Source: a virus
IMG/VR virus record: IMGVR_UViG_3300010883_000524
Span: 1-22,974 of that record
DNA: 22,974 nucleotides
Direction: 5' to 3' (one strand)
Shown: piece by piece, positions 14,594 to 22,709 of the stretch
Layout of the letters: each line of letters begins with the position of its first letter
How positions within the stretch are numbered: position 1 is the first letter of the stretch
Translations under genes and position numbers: made by a program
The notes under the pieces: generated by a model
What the model saw: the letters and a program-made list of their open reading frames with translations, nothing else
Told to the model about the DNA's origin: nothing
Database searches by the model: none

Positions 14594-15919
14594 ATGACAA
14601 CCAAAATAATAGAGCCCCCTAAAAAGGAAAAAACTCAAAAACCGGGTGACAAAAAACCAACGCCCCCGCCTCCAAAAGATGGAGTGGTGCAAAAGCCAGA
14701 ACAGACACCAGCGAAAGCTGCACCTCCAAAAGATGGAGTGGTACAGGCACCAAATACCACGCCAGCAAAAGCTACACCTCCTCCAGCCACCGCAAAAGAA
14801 GGCAAGTCTGAGGCAAAGAAGGTTGAAACACCAGAGGCAAAAGAAGGCAAGTCTGAGGCAAAGAAGGTTGAAACACCAGAGGCAAAAGAAGGCAAGACTA
14901 ACGCAGAAGATGCAAAGTCGCCACCACAGGTAGGTGAGGCAAAACAAAAACCAAATGCGACGCCAAAAAAGCCCCCGCCCCCGGCAAAGATTGGCAACCA
15001 TACCCGGCTGAAAGAACGAACGGCTTGGAATACAGATCCGTCAGAAATATTTAAAAGTGAGTATTCTATTGATATACACAGCATAACTTCGGGAATCGGC
15101 GTTACCTTTAAAGCATTTGTAACTAACTTTTCTGATTCGTTTTCAAGCAATTGGAACTCTATCAATGCGGTAGGGAAGATGGATCCTATTCAGACTTTCC
15201 AGAATACGGTTCGAGTTATAACTATCGAGTTTGATGTAATAGCATCGTCTTTGGCAGAAGCAAAAACTAATATGGCAAAGTGTCAAAAGTTGATTCGTTC
15301 TTTATATCCAACATACAAGACATCGCCGGGAGCTTTGAACGCCAGCCTTCGCGCACCGCCATACTTTAAAATAAAATTCGCCAACCTTGTGCAAAGCAAA
15401 AACGGCGGCAACACTATCGCTGGAAAGCCCGGTCAGGCAGCAGCCAACACAGGGTTATTCGGAACTCTTGCCGGCGTCGATTATGCGCCGTCTTTTGATG
15501 TGGGGGTATATACTGCCAGCGGTAATATTTATCCGAAGTTGGTATCTTTGAGTCTCGAATTAACGGTATTGCACGATTTCGCTTTGGGATACGACGCGGG
15601 AGGAAGCCTCCGAGGGGCAAAAACCTTTGGTCAATTTCCGTACGGCATCGAGGGCACGGGTCCAAGCAACCCAACATCGTTTTCAGATATTGATGAAATC
15701 ACGTCGATAAACCAGTTGAATAATATAGAGGCATCGGCTGCGGCAAATAAATCGATAGAAGACGAGAAAAAAAAGGTAGACGAAGCCAAAGAAAAAGAAA
15801 AAAAACCAGCCGGCGGCACCACGAGCCCCGGCGCAAAACCCACCACATCGCAGCAGAAAGCCGTCGAAAAGAGCAAGAAAGCAAAAGTACTACAGATGGA
15901 CAAGCACGTGGGAAAATAA
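14594..15919 (+). CDS. Baseplate tail-tube initiator-like protein (T4 gp48/gp54 type) with repetitive N-terminus
   Basis: 441 residues. 1-140 is low complexity, rich in Pro, Lys, Ala and Glu, with repeated PPKDGVVQ-P-TPAKA and AKEGKSEAKKVETPE units. 141-370 is a folded domain with FKAFVTNFSDSFSSNWNSIN, DPIQTFQNTVRVITIEFDVI, MAKCQKLIRSLYPTY, RAPPYFKIKFANLVQ and PKLVSLSLELTVLHDFALGY, the pattern of baseplate proteins that cap the hub and nucleate the tube. The last 60 residues are again Lys/Glu/Ala-rich. Position after the tape measure fits the T4 gp48/gp54 region. The long charged arms are unusual and may be disordered linkers. ATG follows GGAG. Which of gp48 or gp54 it equals is uncertain. 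Confidence 0.65.
   Translation: MTTKIIEPPKKEKTQKPGDKKPTPPPPKDGVVQKPEQTPAKAAPPKDGVVQAPNTTPAKATPPPATAKEGKSEAKKVETPEAKEGKSEAKKVETPEAKEGKTNAEDAKSPPQVGEAKQKPNATPKKPPPPAKIGNHTRLKERTAWNTDPSEIFKSEYSIDIHSITSGIGVTFKAFVTNFSDSFSSNWNSINAVGKMDPIQTFQNTVRVITIEFDVIASSLAEAKTNMAKCQKLIRSLYPTYKTSPGALNASLRAPPYFKIKFANLVQSKNGGNTIAGKPGQAAANTGLFGTLAGVDYAPSFDVGVYTASGNIYPKLVSLSLELTVLHDFALGYDAGGSLRGAKTFGQFPYGIEGTGPSNPTSFSDIDEITSINQLNNIEASAAANKSIEDEKKKVDEAKEKEKKPAGGTTSPGAKPTTSQQKAVEKSKKAKVLQMDKHVGK
14669..14776 (+). repeat. Two 54-bp imperfect tandem repeats inside the tube-initiator-like gene
   Basis: Units 14669-14722 and 14723-14776 both begin CCTCCAAAAGATGGAGTGGT and encode PPKDGVVQ(K/A)P..TPAKAx. They are identical over the first 20 bases and diverge in the middle. 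They keep the reading frame. Confidence 0.85.
14792..14896 (+). repeat. 45-bp perfect tandem repeat (2.3 copies) inside the tube-initiator-like gene
   Basis: Units 14792-14836 and 14837-14881 are identical, followed by a 15-bp partial copy 14882-14896. Each encodes AKEGKSEAKKVETPE. The exact identity implies recent duplication, and the 15-codon unit keeps the frame open. Confidence 0.92.
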
Positions 15920-15934
15920 ACAGGAGAGGGAATT

Positions 15935-16270
15935 GTGAGATACAAAAGGGCACCAGTAAGATACGCACTGCATCCGATTTATACTGAGCAGATGCGCCGC
16001 AGACGTCGCAATTTGAGAGTTGCGCATTATGGCACAGCAAAGTTTGTGGAGTTGTCAGACGAGCAGCGCGCCAATTTAACCAATACGCCGCACATCTGGA
16101 AACTGGGAGATCGTTTTTATAAGTTAGCTCAGACACATTACGGATCTCCGGAGGCTTGGTGGGTTATTGCTTTGTACAATGGTCTTCCGACAGAGGGTCA
16201 CGTTGCCGTGGGCGCAACTATTTATATACCAACCCCGGTTGGTACTTTGCTGGCATATTATGGAATTTAA
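15935..16270 (+). CDS. Small baseplate protein with gpX/LysM-like domain
   Basis: 111 residues, starting at GTG 15935 with AGGAGAGGG 5-13 bases upstream; no ATG fits. The N-terminal 30 residues are Arg-rich. The C-terminal half, HIWKLGDRFYKLAQTHYGSP (about 53-72), EAWWVIALYNGLP and VAVGATIYIPTP, is the typical LysM/tail-protein-X pattern (phage P2 gpX, T4 gp53 LysM region). These proteins act in the baseplate hub or wedge. It lies 15 bp after the tube-initiator-like gene and 2 bp before the 1043-aa gene, so the three are probably one operon. Being a baseplate component is well supported; the exact T4 counterpart is not. Confidence 0.72.
   Translation: MRYKRAPVRYALHPIYTEQMRRRRRNLRVAHYGTAKFVELSDEQRANLTNTPHIWKLGDRFYKLAQTHYGSPEAWWVIALYNGLPTEGHVAVGATIYIPTPVGTLLAYYGI
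16218..16226 (+). promoter_or_regulatory. CTATTTATA motif inside the gpX-like gene (copy 5, tentative)
   Basis: ACTATTTATA (16217-16226) lies inside the preceding gene and 46 bp before ATG 16273. It matches the four intergenic copies, but it also encodes conserved residues (Thr-Ile-Tyr-Ile), so it may be coincidence. Confidence 0.25.
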
Positions 16271-16272
16271 TT

Positions 16273-19200
16273 ATGAGCACTGACGAAAAGCCAACTAGCG
16301 ATACCGGATCCGGCAAACCCCTTGGAACCAAGTCGACAGCACAGATTCAGGCTGAGGCGAAAGCACAATCAGAAAAACACGCCTACGGCTCGACGCACAC
16401 AAAAGATACTAATAGCGAGGGCGAGGATAGTGCTGAATTCATTAAACTCCAAAGAAAAAATGCCAGCGCGAGAGAGACCGCTCGACTGAATGCGCAGTGT
16501 TTTCTTATGGAATCGATGGGCGATCTTCGACAGTATGCAGAAAATAGTTTTAAATCACTTACCTCAATGAAGGGCAGCACCGAAACGCTCAAAGAGAAAC
16601 TGCTGGCAAAGAGTGGTCTGGCAAGTTTTTTAAATCTCAGACCATTTCAGATTGCAGCGATGGTACCCTATGTTGATATATATCTGGTGCAAGGTTCGCG
16701 CTCCGCTATGATGAAAGCGGGATCAACCGCAAAAGGTCGGACCACGCCGGTACTTTTTACTGGGTTTTATAAACAGGAGAACATACAAGCATTGATGGCG
16801 GGTTCTTCGCTCTCCGGCGGAAGAGGCACGGCAGTTGGGTTAAAAGAATTTTATTATGAGGGAGACGGCGGCGCCCCCGGAGGAAAGGAGGTTAAATCAA
16901 CAAGGAAGGCAACACTAAAGTTTGTTGGTGAGTCCCTTTCTGCGCTCGATCATAGAGAGCCCGGTTACGCAACGGTACTAGACCTTGCTATGGTTCCTTT
17001 GGATACCCTAGAGCTTGATGGCGCTGACGCCATGCCAAACCCACAAAGTTATCTTGTAAGGATCGTATGGGGATGGAGCGTACCTCTTGCTATGCAAAAA
17101 CATTTTAACACGTTTCAGCTAGAGTCTATTTCTCGCGGCGCCGAATCGATGTTGTTGTTTAATAGCGATGTGCCGAAGATCACGATGACTGAAGACGGGG
17201 GCACAGAGTTGGAGTTGACATACATATCAAAGATAGAGTTGCAGCACTCGAATTCTCCGGACAATAGAAACATTAACGTATTTGAGGATAGCACCACCGC
17301 GGGGAATAAGGTCACCAACCCCGGACCATATACTGGGGACAGCAAGGCGAAAACCCACCTAAACACGCTCCTGCGAGATGTGAAGAAAACCCTCACGCCC
17401 GAAGGAATTAAGGAATTGGCTGGCTCTGGTGACTTTAACGCAGATAACGCCATACTAGTCAACAGCCTAACGTCTAAAAAGAATGGCTATCATTCTTTTC
17501 AGACCAAAAATGATTCAGTCGACCTCGAAGGTTACGGCGGTAACGAATATCTCAAGAATGTCGATGAGGACCCGGGCCACAAACTCTTTTCTGACGACAA
17601 AAGTTTTGAGAAGTTTTCAGCCAAGGTCAAAACAGCGGGAGATGCAGTGAACGCTCTTCGGACGCAAGAGGACAGAGAACAGCTAGGAGGTCGGGTCGCA
17701 CGCTGGAGTGTTTTCTTGAACAGCATGTTGTCAGAAAAAAAAATCCACAGTATTATGGTTAAGAAGGAAGAGTTGGGATTTTTTGTTAATTATGATGGCA
17801 GCAATGACTACGCAATCGGGAAGAGAAAGCGACCTAGAATCCTTTCTGCTGAAGAGTTGGCAAAGCTTTCGGAATCGGAGCGCAAATCTTATAACAACGC
17901 CCTCGCCGCGTATAGATCAGGAGCCATAATCGATGCCGAGGACCACGAGGGAGCCAAAGTCACGGAGGTATCCAACAAACTCCAGAAGACGGGCACCGCC
18001 GCCGTCGACGCCGCACAACGCGGAAGCGCAACGTTTAATCACTCAACCGACCAGAGCGCCGACTCAACGTCGCAATACGGTGGTGTTGTTAAAGCGACCG
18101 TGGAAGGAATAAGCGCGCAAGAAACGATGAAGCAGCGCGAATCGCGAGATTCCGCGGAGCAAAGCCTCAAAGAACGGGTGTTTGGAAACGCCGTAGATCA
18201 TACCACGGGCTATCTACAGCTTGACAATACCGGCTTATATGTCAAGCTTCAATATTTCTATTTGGGAGATCTGATTGATCAAGTACTTTTTAATAGTGAT
18301 TTCAAGGAATCCTCAACTGCTACTCGATTACCAGATAAGCCTATGTTTATTCTTGGAGCGCTAGAATACCCGGATATGGCTCAAACCATAAGAAGAACAA
18401 TACCGTTAGCCGAGGTACCAATCTCTTTAGAGCTTTTTAAGGCTTGGATGATAAAAAACGTTGTATCTAAACTTAGGGACCGCATATCTTTAAAAGAGTT
18501 TATTGACGAAATTTTAAAAGACTTGGTTATTCCCGCACTCGGCGGTGGTCCGCAGGGTTGCATAAGCGGACCCGCCGGACAGATGAACGGCTCGGGGCTA
18601 ACTTATCAGGGCTTCGAAGCGCCGGGACAAACCGGCAACAATAAATGCCGCCTCGCGATCCACAGACCTAAGACTGGGCATTTGGATCCTACAGTTGTAG
18701 AGCCACTACAAGCAGAGAGTTTAGGCACCCGAGAAAATATGGGTGAGCGAGTAGACCACAGATATATTGTTGTCACTGCTAGTACAAGAACAACCTCCAA
18801 TCTTAATGGAAAAAAAGAACAAGATCAAAAAGCTGGAATATACTGGTTAGGGATGGGTCACGACGGCGGTCCTGTACTTTCAACAACCTTTGAGAGGATT
18901 GATGACGAAGCATTCAAGAGTGTATATGCTGGCAGCAATAGAGAGACATTCGCACGAAGAGGTCTTGATGGTTCCATCGTGGTGCCACAGACTGTCGAAA
19001 TAAAGATGATTGGCAATAATTTGTTTGGCTTGGGATCCACATTCTTTTCTGATATCGAAAATGTTGGGTCAAGTAGAGATTATGCAATTGCCTCCGCTCT
19101 TGGGTTTGGGGGGTATTACACTTGTATTAACTACCACTCGACAGTCAATGAAAACGGGTGGGAGAAGACTGTTAGCGGGTACCCTAAGGCAGGAACAGGT

Positions 19201-19404
19201 ACACAGGCATCGAGGGAAAAGTGGCTTGAAAACCGCGGGAAAATTTTTGGAGAAACTCCGGAACAGCAAAATCAGCGCGAGGCTCAAGAAGCAGCGGCGG
19301 TGGCACATAAAGAAGGCATACTGACCGCCGCGGCACAGAAGCAAAAGGCCGTCAAAGCCGCCGCCGCAGCGAAAAAGGTCAAGGGAAGTATTAAGGTAAA
19401 GTGA
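16273..19404 (+). CDS. Large virion protein, probably baseplate/tail, conserved in marine myoviruses
   Basis: 1043 residues from ATG 16273. An in-frame ATG at 16156 exists, but it lies inside the gpX-like gene and reads a meaningless leader. The weak ribosome site and 2-bp gap suggest coupling to the upstream stop. Recognisable conserved blocks are FQIAAMVPYVDIYLVQGS (about 125-142), GTAVGLKEFYYEGDG (about 185-199), STRKATLKFVGESLSALDHR (209-228) and YLVRIVWGWSVP (about 260-271), then, after about residue 600, LQYFYLGDLIDQVL and PISLELFKAWMIKNVVSKLR. This set recalls a large uncharacterised structural protein of marine phages. Its N-terminus is disordered and its C-terminus is an Ala/Lys-rich helix. 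It could be a hub or wedge part; its function is not known to me. Confidence 0.7.
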   Translation: MSTDEKPTSDTGSGKPLGTKSTAQIQAEAKAQSEKHAYGSTHTKDTNSEGEDSAEFIKLQRKNASARETARLNAQCFLMESMGDLRQYAENSFKSLTSMKGSTETLKEKLLAKSGLASFLNLRPFQIAAMVPYVDIYLVQGSRSAMMKAGSTAKGRTTPVLFTGFYKQENIQALMAGSSLSGGRGTAVGLKEFYYEGDGGAPGGKEVKSTRKATLKFVGESLSALDHREPGYATVLDLAMVPLDTLELDGADAMPNPQSYLVRIVWGWSVPLAMQKHFNTFQLESISRGAESMLLFNSDVPKITMTEDGGTELELTYISKIELQHSNSPDNRNINVFEDSTTAGNKVTNPGPYTGDSKAKTHLNTLLRDVKKTLTPEGIKELAGSGDFNADNAILVNSLTSKKNGYHSFQTKNDSVDLEGYGGNEYLKNVDEDPGHKLFSDDKSFEKFSAKVKTAGDAVNALRTQEDREQLGGRVARWSVFLNSMLSEKKIHSIMVKKEELGFFVNYDGSNDYAIGKRKRPRILSAEELAKLSESERKSYNNALAAYRSGAIIDAEDHEGAKVTEVSNKLQKTGTAAVDAAQRGSATFNHSTDQSADSTSQYGGVVKATVEGISAQETMKQRESRDSAEQSLKERVFGNAVDHTTGYLQLDNTGLYVKLQYFYLGDLIDQVLFNSDFKESSTATRLPDKPMFILGALEYPDMAQTIRRTIPLAEVPISLELFKAWMIKNVVSKLRDRISLKEFIDEILKDLVIPALGGGPQGCISGPAGQMNGSGLTYQGFEAPGQTGNNKCRLAIHRPKTGHLDPTVVEPLQAESLGTRENMGERVDHRYIVVTASTRTTSNLNGKKEQDQKAGIYWLGMGHDGGPVLSTTFERIDDEAFKSVYAGSNRETFARRGLDGSIVVPQTVEIKMIGNNLFGLGSTFFSDIENVGSSRDYAIASALGFGGYYTCINYHSTVNENGWEKTVSGYPKAGTGTQASREKWLENRGKIFGETPEQQNQREAQEAAAVAHKEGILTAAAQKQKAVKAAAAAKKVKGSIKVK

Positions 19405-19455
19405 TTGTTTCATCGAGGCTAATACTTTAAGCCACATCAAAGGAGGTACAAACAT

Positions 19456-20640
19456 ATGATAGAAATAGATTCAGATATAAGTCAGTTGGCAATTGCAAAC
19501 GGCTCAATGGAGTCATTGGAACTTTTTAATTTTCGCAATTACTGGAAATATATGCTGTCAAAAAACTATGTTTTTAAGGATACAACTGACCTGTGGAATG
19601 GTAAAAATCTTTATGGTAAAGTGAATCACAAGGGAGAAGTGGTATACCTCTCCGAAACAAACCTTAAGGAATATCCATCTGAGGGATCTGATATCGTGCT
19701 CGGTATTGATTTTGTTGTTGATGCTTTTAAGGATTTGCAATCGCATATGAAAAAGGCGGCGATTGGGCAGCTACTCAATTTGAAGGGTGAACTCGAAATT
19801 AGGACCCCAAGAGCAAAAAAGGGCTGGATTAGTGAAAAGCAATTATATAATAAATATATAGAAACGCTGTATGACGGAATCGTTGGCACGTGGTTTAAAA
19901 ATAACTTACGAGAAACGGACATTAAAGGGCTTTCTTCTTTCAATAAGTCTATGATGGAAATGATGACAATAAACAATGGTCAGGCAATTTTGAGCAAAAG
20001 CGCGTTTATCGTATCTAAGTTGACGCCGGCTCGCATATGTGGCTTGATAGTGGAAATCTCAATGAAGGACCACGATGATGATAAAGAAAAATTTACTTGG
20101 ATTAAAGACACTAATTATGAATTCTTTAAAGCTTCGGCACAAAATCACGGGTTTATGATCGACGCGAATGCGCCATGGCGCCTCATCGCAGACATTAACA
20201 ATCCGGTAATGATGAAGCATATGGATAAATATGGCGTAACGCCACAAAATTTATTTAAAAAATATTATTATCGTAGCTACAAATATGATATTGAAAACCT
20301 TAAAGACATCCTAGTTGGTTTTTACAACACGTATAGCCACTCATATCCAACGATCATCGAGACGACCACGTGTGATGGTGTCGTCGGAGGCAAGACAAAA
20401 ACAACAATGGTTGATCGATATCCCGTGGACTTGGAGGACGTCCCGTATACTCATCCGGACGAGTATTGGATAGAGATGTACTATTACATTCGCCTTCGAG
20501 AACTGGGAGCCTCACTGGACCCTGAACATTTTAACAGAGAGACCAAAAAAGTAATTCAAGTATATAAGCATTTTGGGCTTGACAAATCCAAGGATTATGT
20601 TAATATGTTAATTAGTAATACAAGAACAGATATCATATAG
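19456..20640 (+). CDS. Conserved phage protein of unknown function (394 aa)
   Basis: 394 residues, soluble, mixed helix/strand, rich in Lys, Tyr and Asn. The stretch NHGFMIDANAPWRLIADINN (about 230-249) followed by PVMMKHMDKYGV and an FKKYYYRSYKYDIENLKDIL helix recalls an uncharacterised protein I have seen repeatedly in marine myovirus late regions ('VDKNAPWRLVAD...SP'). It has the best ribosome site of the window (AAAGGAGG) after the 51-bp gap but no promoter motif. It is followed 13 bp later by the polymerase-like gene. By neighbourhood it could be a virion protein or a partner of the next two genes. No catalytic motif is recognised. Confidence 0.7.
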   Translation: MIEIDSDISQLAIANGSMESLELFNFRNYWKYMLSKNYVFKDTTDLWNGKNLYGKVNHKGEVVYLSETNLKEYPSEGSDIVLGIDFVVDAFKDLQSHMKKAAIGQLLNLKGELEIRTPRAKKGWISEKQLYNKYIETLYDGIVGTWFKNNLRETDIKGLSSFNKSMMEMMTINNGQAILSKSAFIVSKLTPARICGLIVEISMKDHDDDKEKFTWIKDTNYEFFKASAQNHGFMIDANAPWRLIADINNPVMMKHMDKYGVTPQNLFKKYYYRSYKYDIENLKDILVGFYNTYSHSYPTIIETTTCDGVVGGKTKTTMVDRYPVDLEDVPYTHPDEYWIEMYYYIRLRELGASLDPEHFNRETKKVIQVYKHFGLDKSKDYVNMLISNTRTDII

Positions 20641-20653
20641 ACAGGGTTGTTGA

Positions 20654-21838
20654 TTGATTTTTCACACTTTAGACACAAAGACAGAGTGCGCGGGGATATA
20701 CACAAACGGCAAGATATATCGGGGACAGCCCCCGGCAGAGTTGTCGGCGACGTGGAAGTATGTTTCTAGCTTAAATTTACCCGTAGAATATGTTAGTCTA
20801 TATTGTGCTGGAAAAACACTTGAGGAAATGTGCCCATTGAACAAGTCGCAAGCTTGGGCAGATATTAATGACATCTTGCGAAATCATCTGACTGCGTGCA
20901 GAGCAGCTAAAGTCGATTTGGAACAGAACTGCTTTTATGACATTGTACCCGAAAAGTTTTTATTACAGTATTGCAGTCTGCGTACGGACATTACAGAGCA
21001 CGTGCTTAAAACATGCCCAAAACCAGAGAACTACGGCTTCTTGTTGCAACTGGTTAAAATGATATCTAAAATAAAAGAGCAGCCCCTAAACGTAGATTCA
21101 TCAAGTCTGATAGGGTATATGGCTCTTCCTCGCGCACGTGCATTATATAAAAAAATGGTTCGGAATCCCGAACAGAGAATAGACTATGATGCGTTTAGAT
21201 CCAAAACAGGTCGGCTTACGACCACCAAATCCAGCTTTCCGATCCTTACGTTGGATCGGAATTTTCGCTCGATAATAAAACCAAACAACGATTATTTTGT
21301 GGAGCTTGACTTCAACGCAGCGGAGCTTCGTACACTTTTAGCCTTGTCAGATAAGGAACAACCTAAGGGTGATATTCACGACTGGAATATAAAAAATATA
21401 TACGGTGGCGCCTTAACAAGAGACGAAGCTAAAAAGAAAATATTCGCTTGGTTGTACAACCCGGAGTCTAAGGACCGCTTCCCAGCCACCGCCTATAACC
21501 GCACAGCAGTCCTCGATAAATACTTTGACAAAGGGTTCGTGCGTACACCTTTTGATAGACTTATTCCGGCGGATCACCACCACGCGCTCAATTATATTGT
21601 TCAGAGTACAACGAGTGACTTATTTTTAAAAAGAGCAATTGCGGTCGGTGAGCAGCTTGAAAATAAAAAATCAAACATTGCGTTCTTGCTCCACGACTCC
21701 TTGGTTATTGATTTTTCTAAAGAAGATTCGAGCGCTTTAGGTACCCTGATTGAGTCGTTTTCAAACACGCACTTTGGAGAGTACGTTACAAATATCTCCG
21801 TTGGTAAAAACTTTGGCTCGATGAGGAGACATAAATAA
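20654..21838 (+). CDS. Compact family-A DNA polymerase-like protein
   Basis: 394 residues, starting at TTG 20654 (TGA is the codon just before; first internal ATG is far downstream). Family-A signatures are in order: SKTGRLTTT (183-191, the TGR motif), FVELDFNAAELRTLL (motif A; D219, E224, R226), RDEAKKKIFAWLY (256-268; R256, K260, F264, Y268 with exact +4 spacing, motif B/O-helix), ALNYIVQSTTSD (N313, Q317) and LLHDSLVI (motif C; H347, D348, S349 in place of Glu). There is no 3'-5' or 5'-3' exonuclease domain; the first 150 residues are unrecognised. Pol I is over 900 residues, so this is a reduced palm/fingers. T4-like phages replicate with a family-B enzyme, so a second, special role is likely. 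It overlaps the next gene by 1 bp. Confidence 0.78.
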   Translation: MIFHTLDTKTECAGIYTNGKIYRGQPPAELSATWKYVSSLNLPVEYVSLYCAGKTLEEMCPLNKSQAWADINDILRNHLTACRAAKVDLEQNCFYDIVPEKFLLQYCSLRTDITEHVLKTCPKPENYGFLLQLVKMISKIKEQPLNVDSSSLIGYMALPRARALYKKMVRNPEQRIDYDAFRSKTGRLTTTKSSFPILTLDRNFRSIIKPNNDYFVELDFNAAELRTLLALSDKEQPKGDIHDWNIKNIYGGALTRDEAKKKIFAWLYNPESKDRFPATAYNRTAVLDKYFDKGFVRTPFDRLIPADHHHALNYIVQSTTSDLFLKRAIAVGEQLENKKSNIAFLLHDSLVIDFSKEDSSALGTLIESFSNTHFGEYVTNISVGKNFGSMRRHK

Positions 21839-22671
21839 TGAGCGTGGTCATTGGTCTTGGCGAAACCGGTTGCGCGATCGCCGATGAATTTAAAAAATAT
21901 CCGCAGTATATAGTTTATAATATTTTAGCAGATACCAAAAGAACGTCTGGAAGAACAAAATATATTAAGCCAGCCCTTGGCGCTGAAGAATATGAGAAAA
22001 ACTGCCCGTCGTTTAAAAACTTTCTTAGAGCAGTGTCAGGGGACGTGCTGCTTATTTTAGACGGCGCAGAACTTGTAACTGCGGCTGCCTTAAGAATATT
22101 ATCACATATAAAAGAGTGCAACATCAGCGTGCTGTATGTCAAATCTGAGTCGAGTTTTATTTCGCAACGGGAAAAATTGAATCAAGCCGCAGTATTTGGA
22201 GTGCTACAGGAATATGCCAGATCCGCGGTGTTTGATAAAATGATTCTGGTTGATATATCCCTGATCGCCACCGCGCTTCCAAACTTGACGGTGAAGACAT
22301 ATCATTCTAAAATTAGAGAGGCTATTGCATCAACCCTTCATATGATAGAAATATATTCTAGAACGGCGTCGGACTTGGGTAACCCAATCACACCACACCC
22401 AGCAGCACGACTTATGGCGGTTGGCACCATGGATATAAACACTGGAAAAGAAAATATGTTTTTTCCTCTTGACTATCCTCGCGAGAAGTGTTACTATTAC
22501 GCTATCAATGAGAAAAAACTTGAATCAGATTCATCCCTGCTTGGGAAAATAACCGATCAGGTGTCTGATCATATGCACCCGGAGCTTGCAGTATCATATG
22601 GAATATATTCGACAGATTATGACGCCGATTATGTATTTGTCACATATCGCAGTTCGGCAATACAAAAATAA
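21838..22671 (+). CDS. FtsZ/tubulin-fold-like protein with degenerate GTP loop
   Basis: 277 residues. VVIGLGETGCAIADEFKKYP (3-22) has the N-terminal GxGxxG strand-loop-helix of FtsZ/tubulin, and YIVYNILADT matches the 'AINTDAQ' strand. SGDVLLILDG (67-76), the AALRILSHIKECNISVLYVK helix-strand (82-102), the following SFISQREKLNQAAVFGVLQE block (106-125) and a KMILVD strand (134-139) follow FtsZ order closely ('VF...GMGGGTGTGAAP...A...VVT.P...EG..R...A..GI..L...D..I...N'). The glycine-rich GGGTGTG loop is replaced by DGAELVTAA, and no NxDxxE catalytic loop is seen, so GTP hydrolysis is doubtful. Start ATG 21838 overlaps the previous stop (TAATG); GAGGAG is 9 bp upstream. Confidence 0.6.
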   Translation: MSVVIGLGETGCAIADEFKKYPQYIVYNILADTKRTSGRTKYIKPALGAEEYEKNCPSFKNFLRAVSGDVLLILDGAELVTAAALRILSHIKECNISVLYVKSESSFISQREKLNQAAVFGVLQEYARSAVFDKMILVDISLIATALPNLTVKTYHSKIREAIASTLHMIEIYSRTASDLGNPITPHPAARLMAVGTMDINTGKENMFFPLDYPREKCYYYAINEKKLESDSSLLGKITDQVSDHMHPELAVSYGIYSTDYDADYVFVTYRSSAIQK

Positions 22672-22680
22672 AAAAAAGAC

Positions 22681-22709
22681 TTGACAAAAGAAATATGCTG
22701 TGTTACAGT
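22681..22709 (+). promoter_or_regulatory. Sigma70-like promoter for the gp32-like gene
   Basis: Perfect -35 TTGACA (22681-22686), a 17-bp spacer, and an extended -10 TGTTACAGT (22701-22709; -10 TACAGT). It lies 10 bp after the stop of the FtsZ-like gene. This host-type promoter contrasts with the late-type motifs of the structural genes and fits early or middle expression of a replication protein. A second candidate -10, TATACT (22711-22716), has too long a spacer (24 bp). Confidence 0.7.

Noticed and set aside
14669-14896. Possible CRISPR-like or origin-type repeats
   Set aside because: The repeats are directly adjacent, without spacers, keep the reading frame, and encode a low-complexity protein arm.
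14384-15001. 205-residue Trp/Cys/Phe-rich minus-strand frame
   Set aside because: It is the reverse reading of the A-rich repeat region in the tube-initiator-like gene and has repeat-derived sequence without gene signals.
16156-16272. Upstream in-frame start for the 1043-aa gene
   Set aside because: The added 39 residues overlap the gpX-like coding region in another frame and look random. ATG 16273 directly follows the upstream stop, which fits coupled translation.
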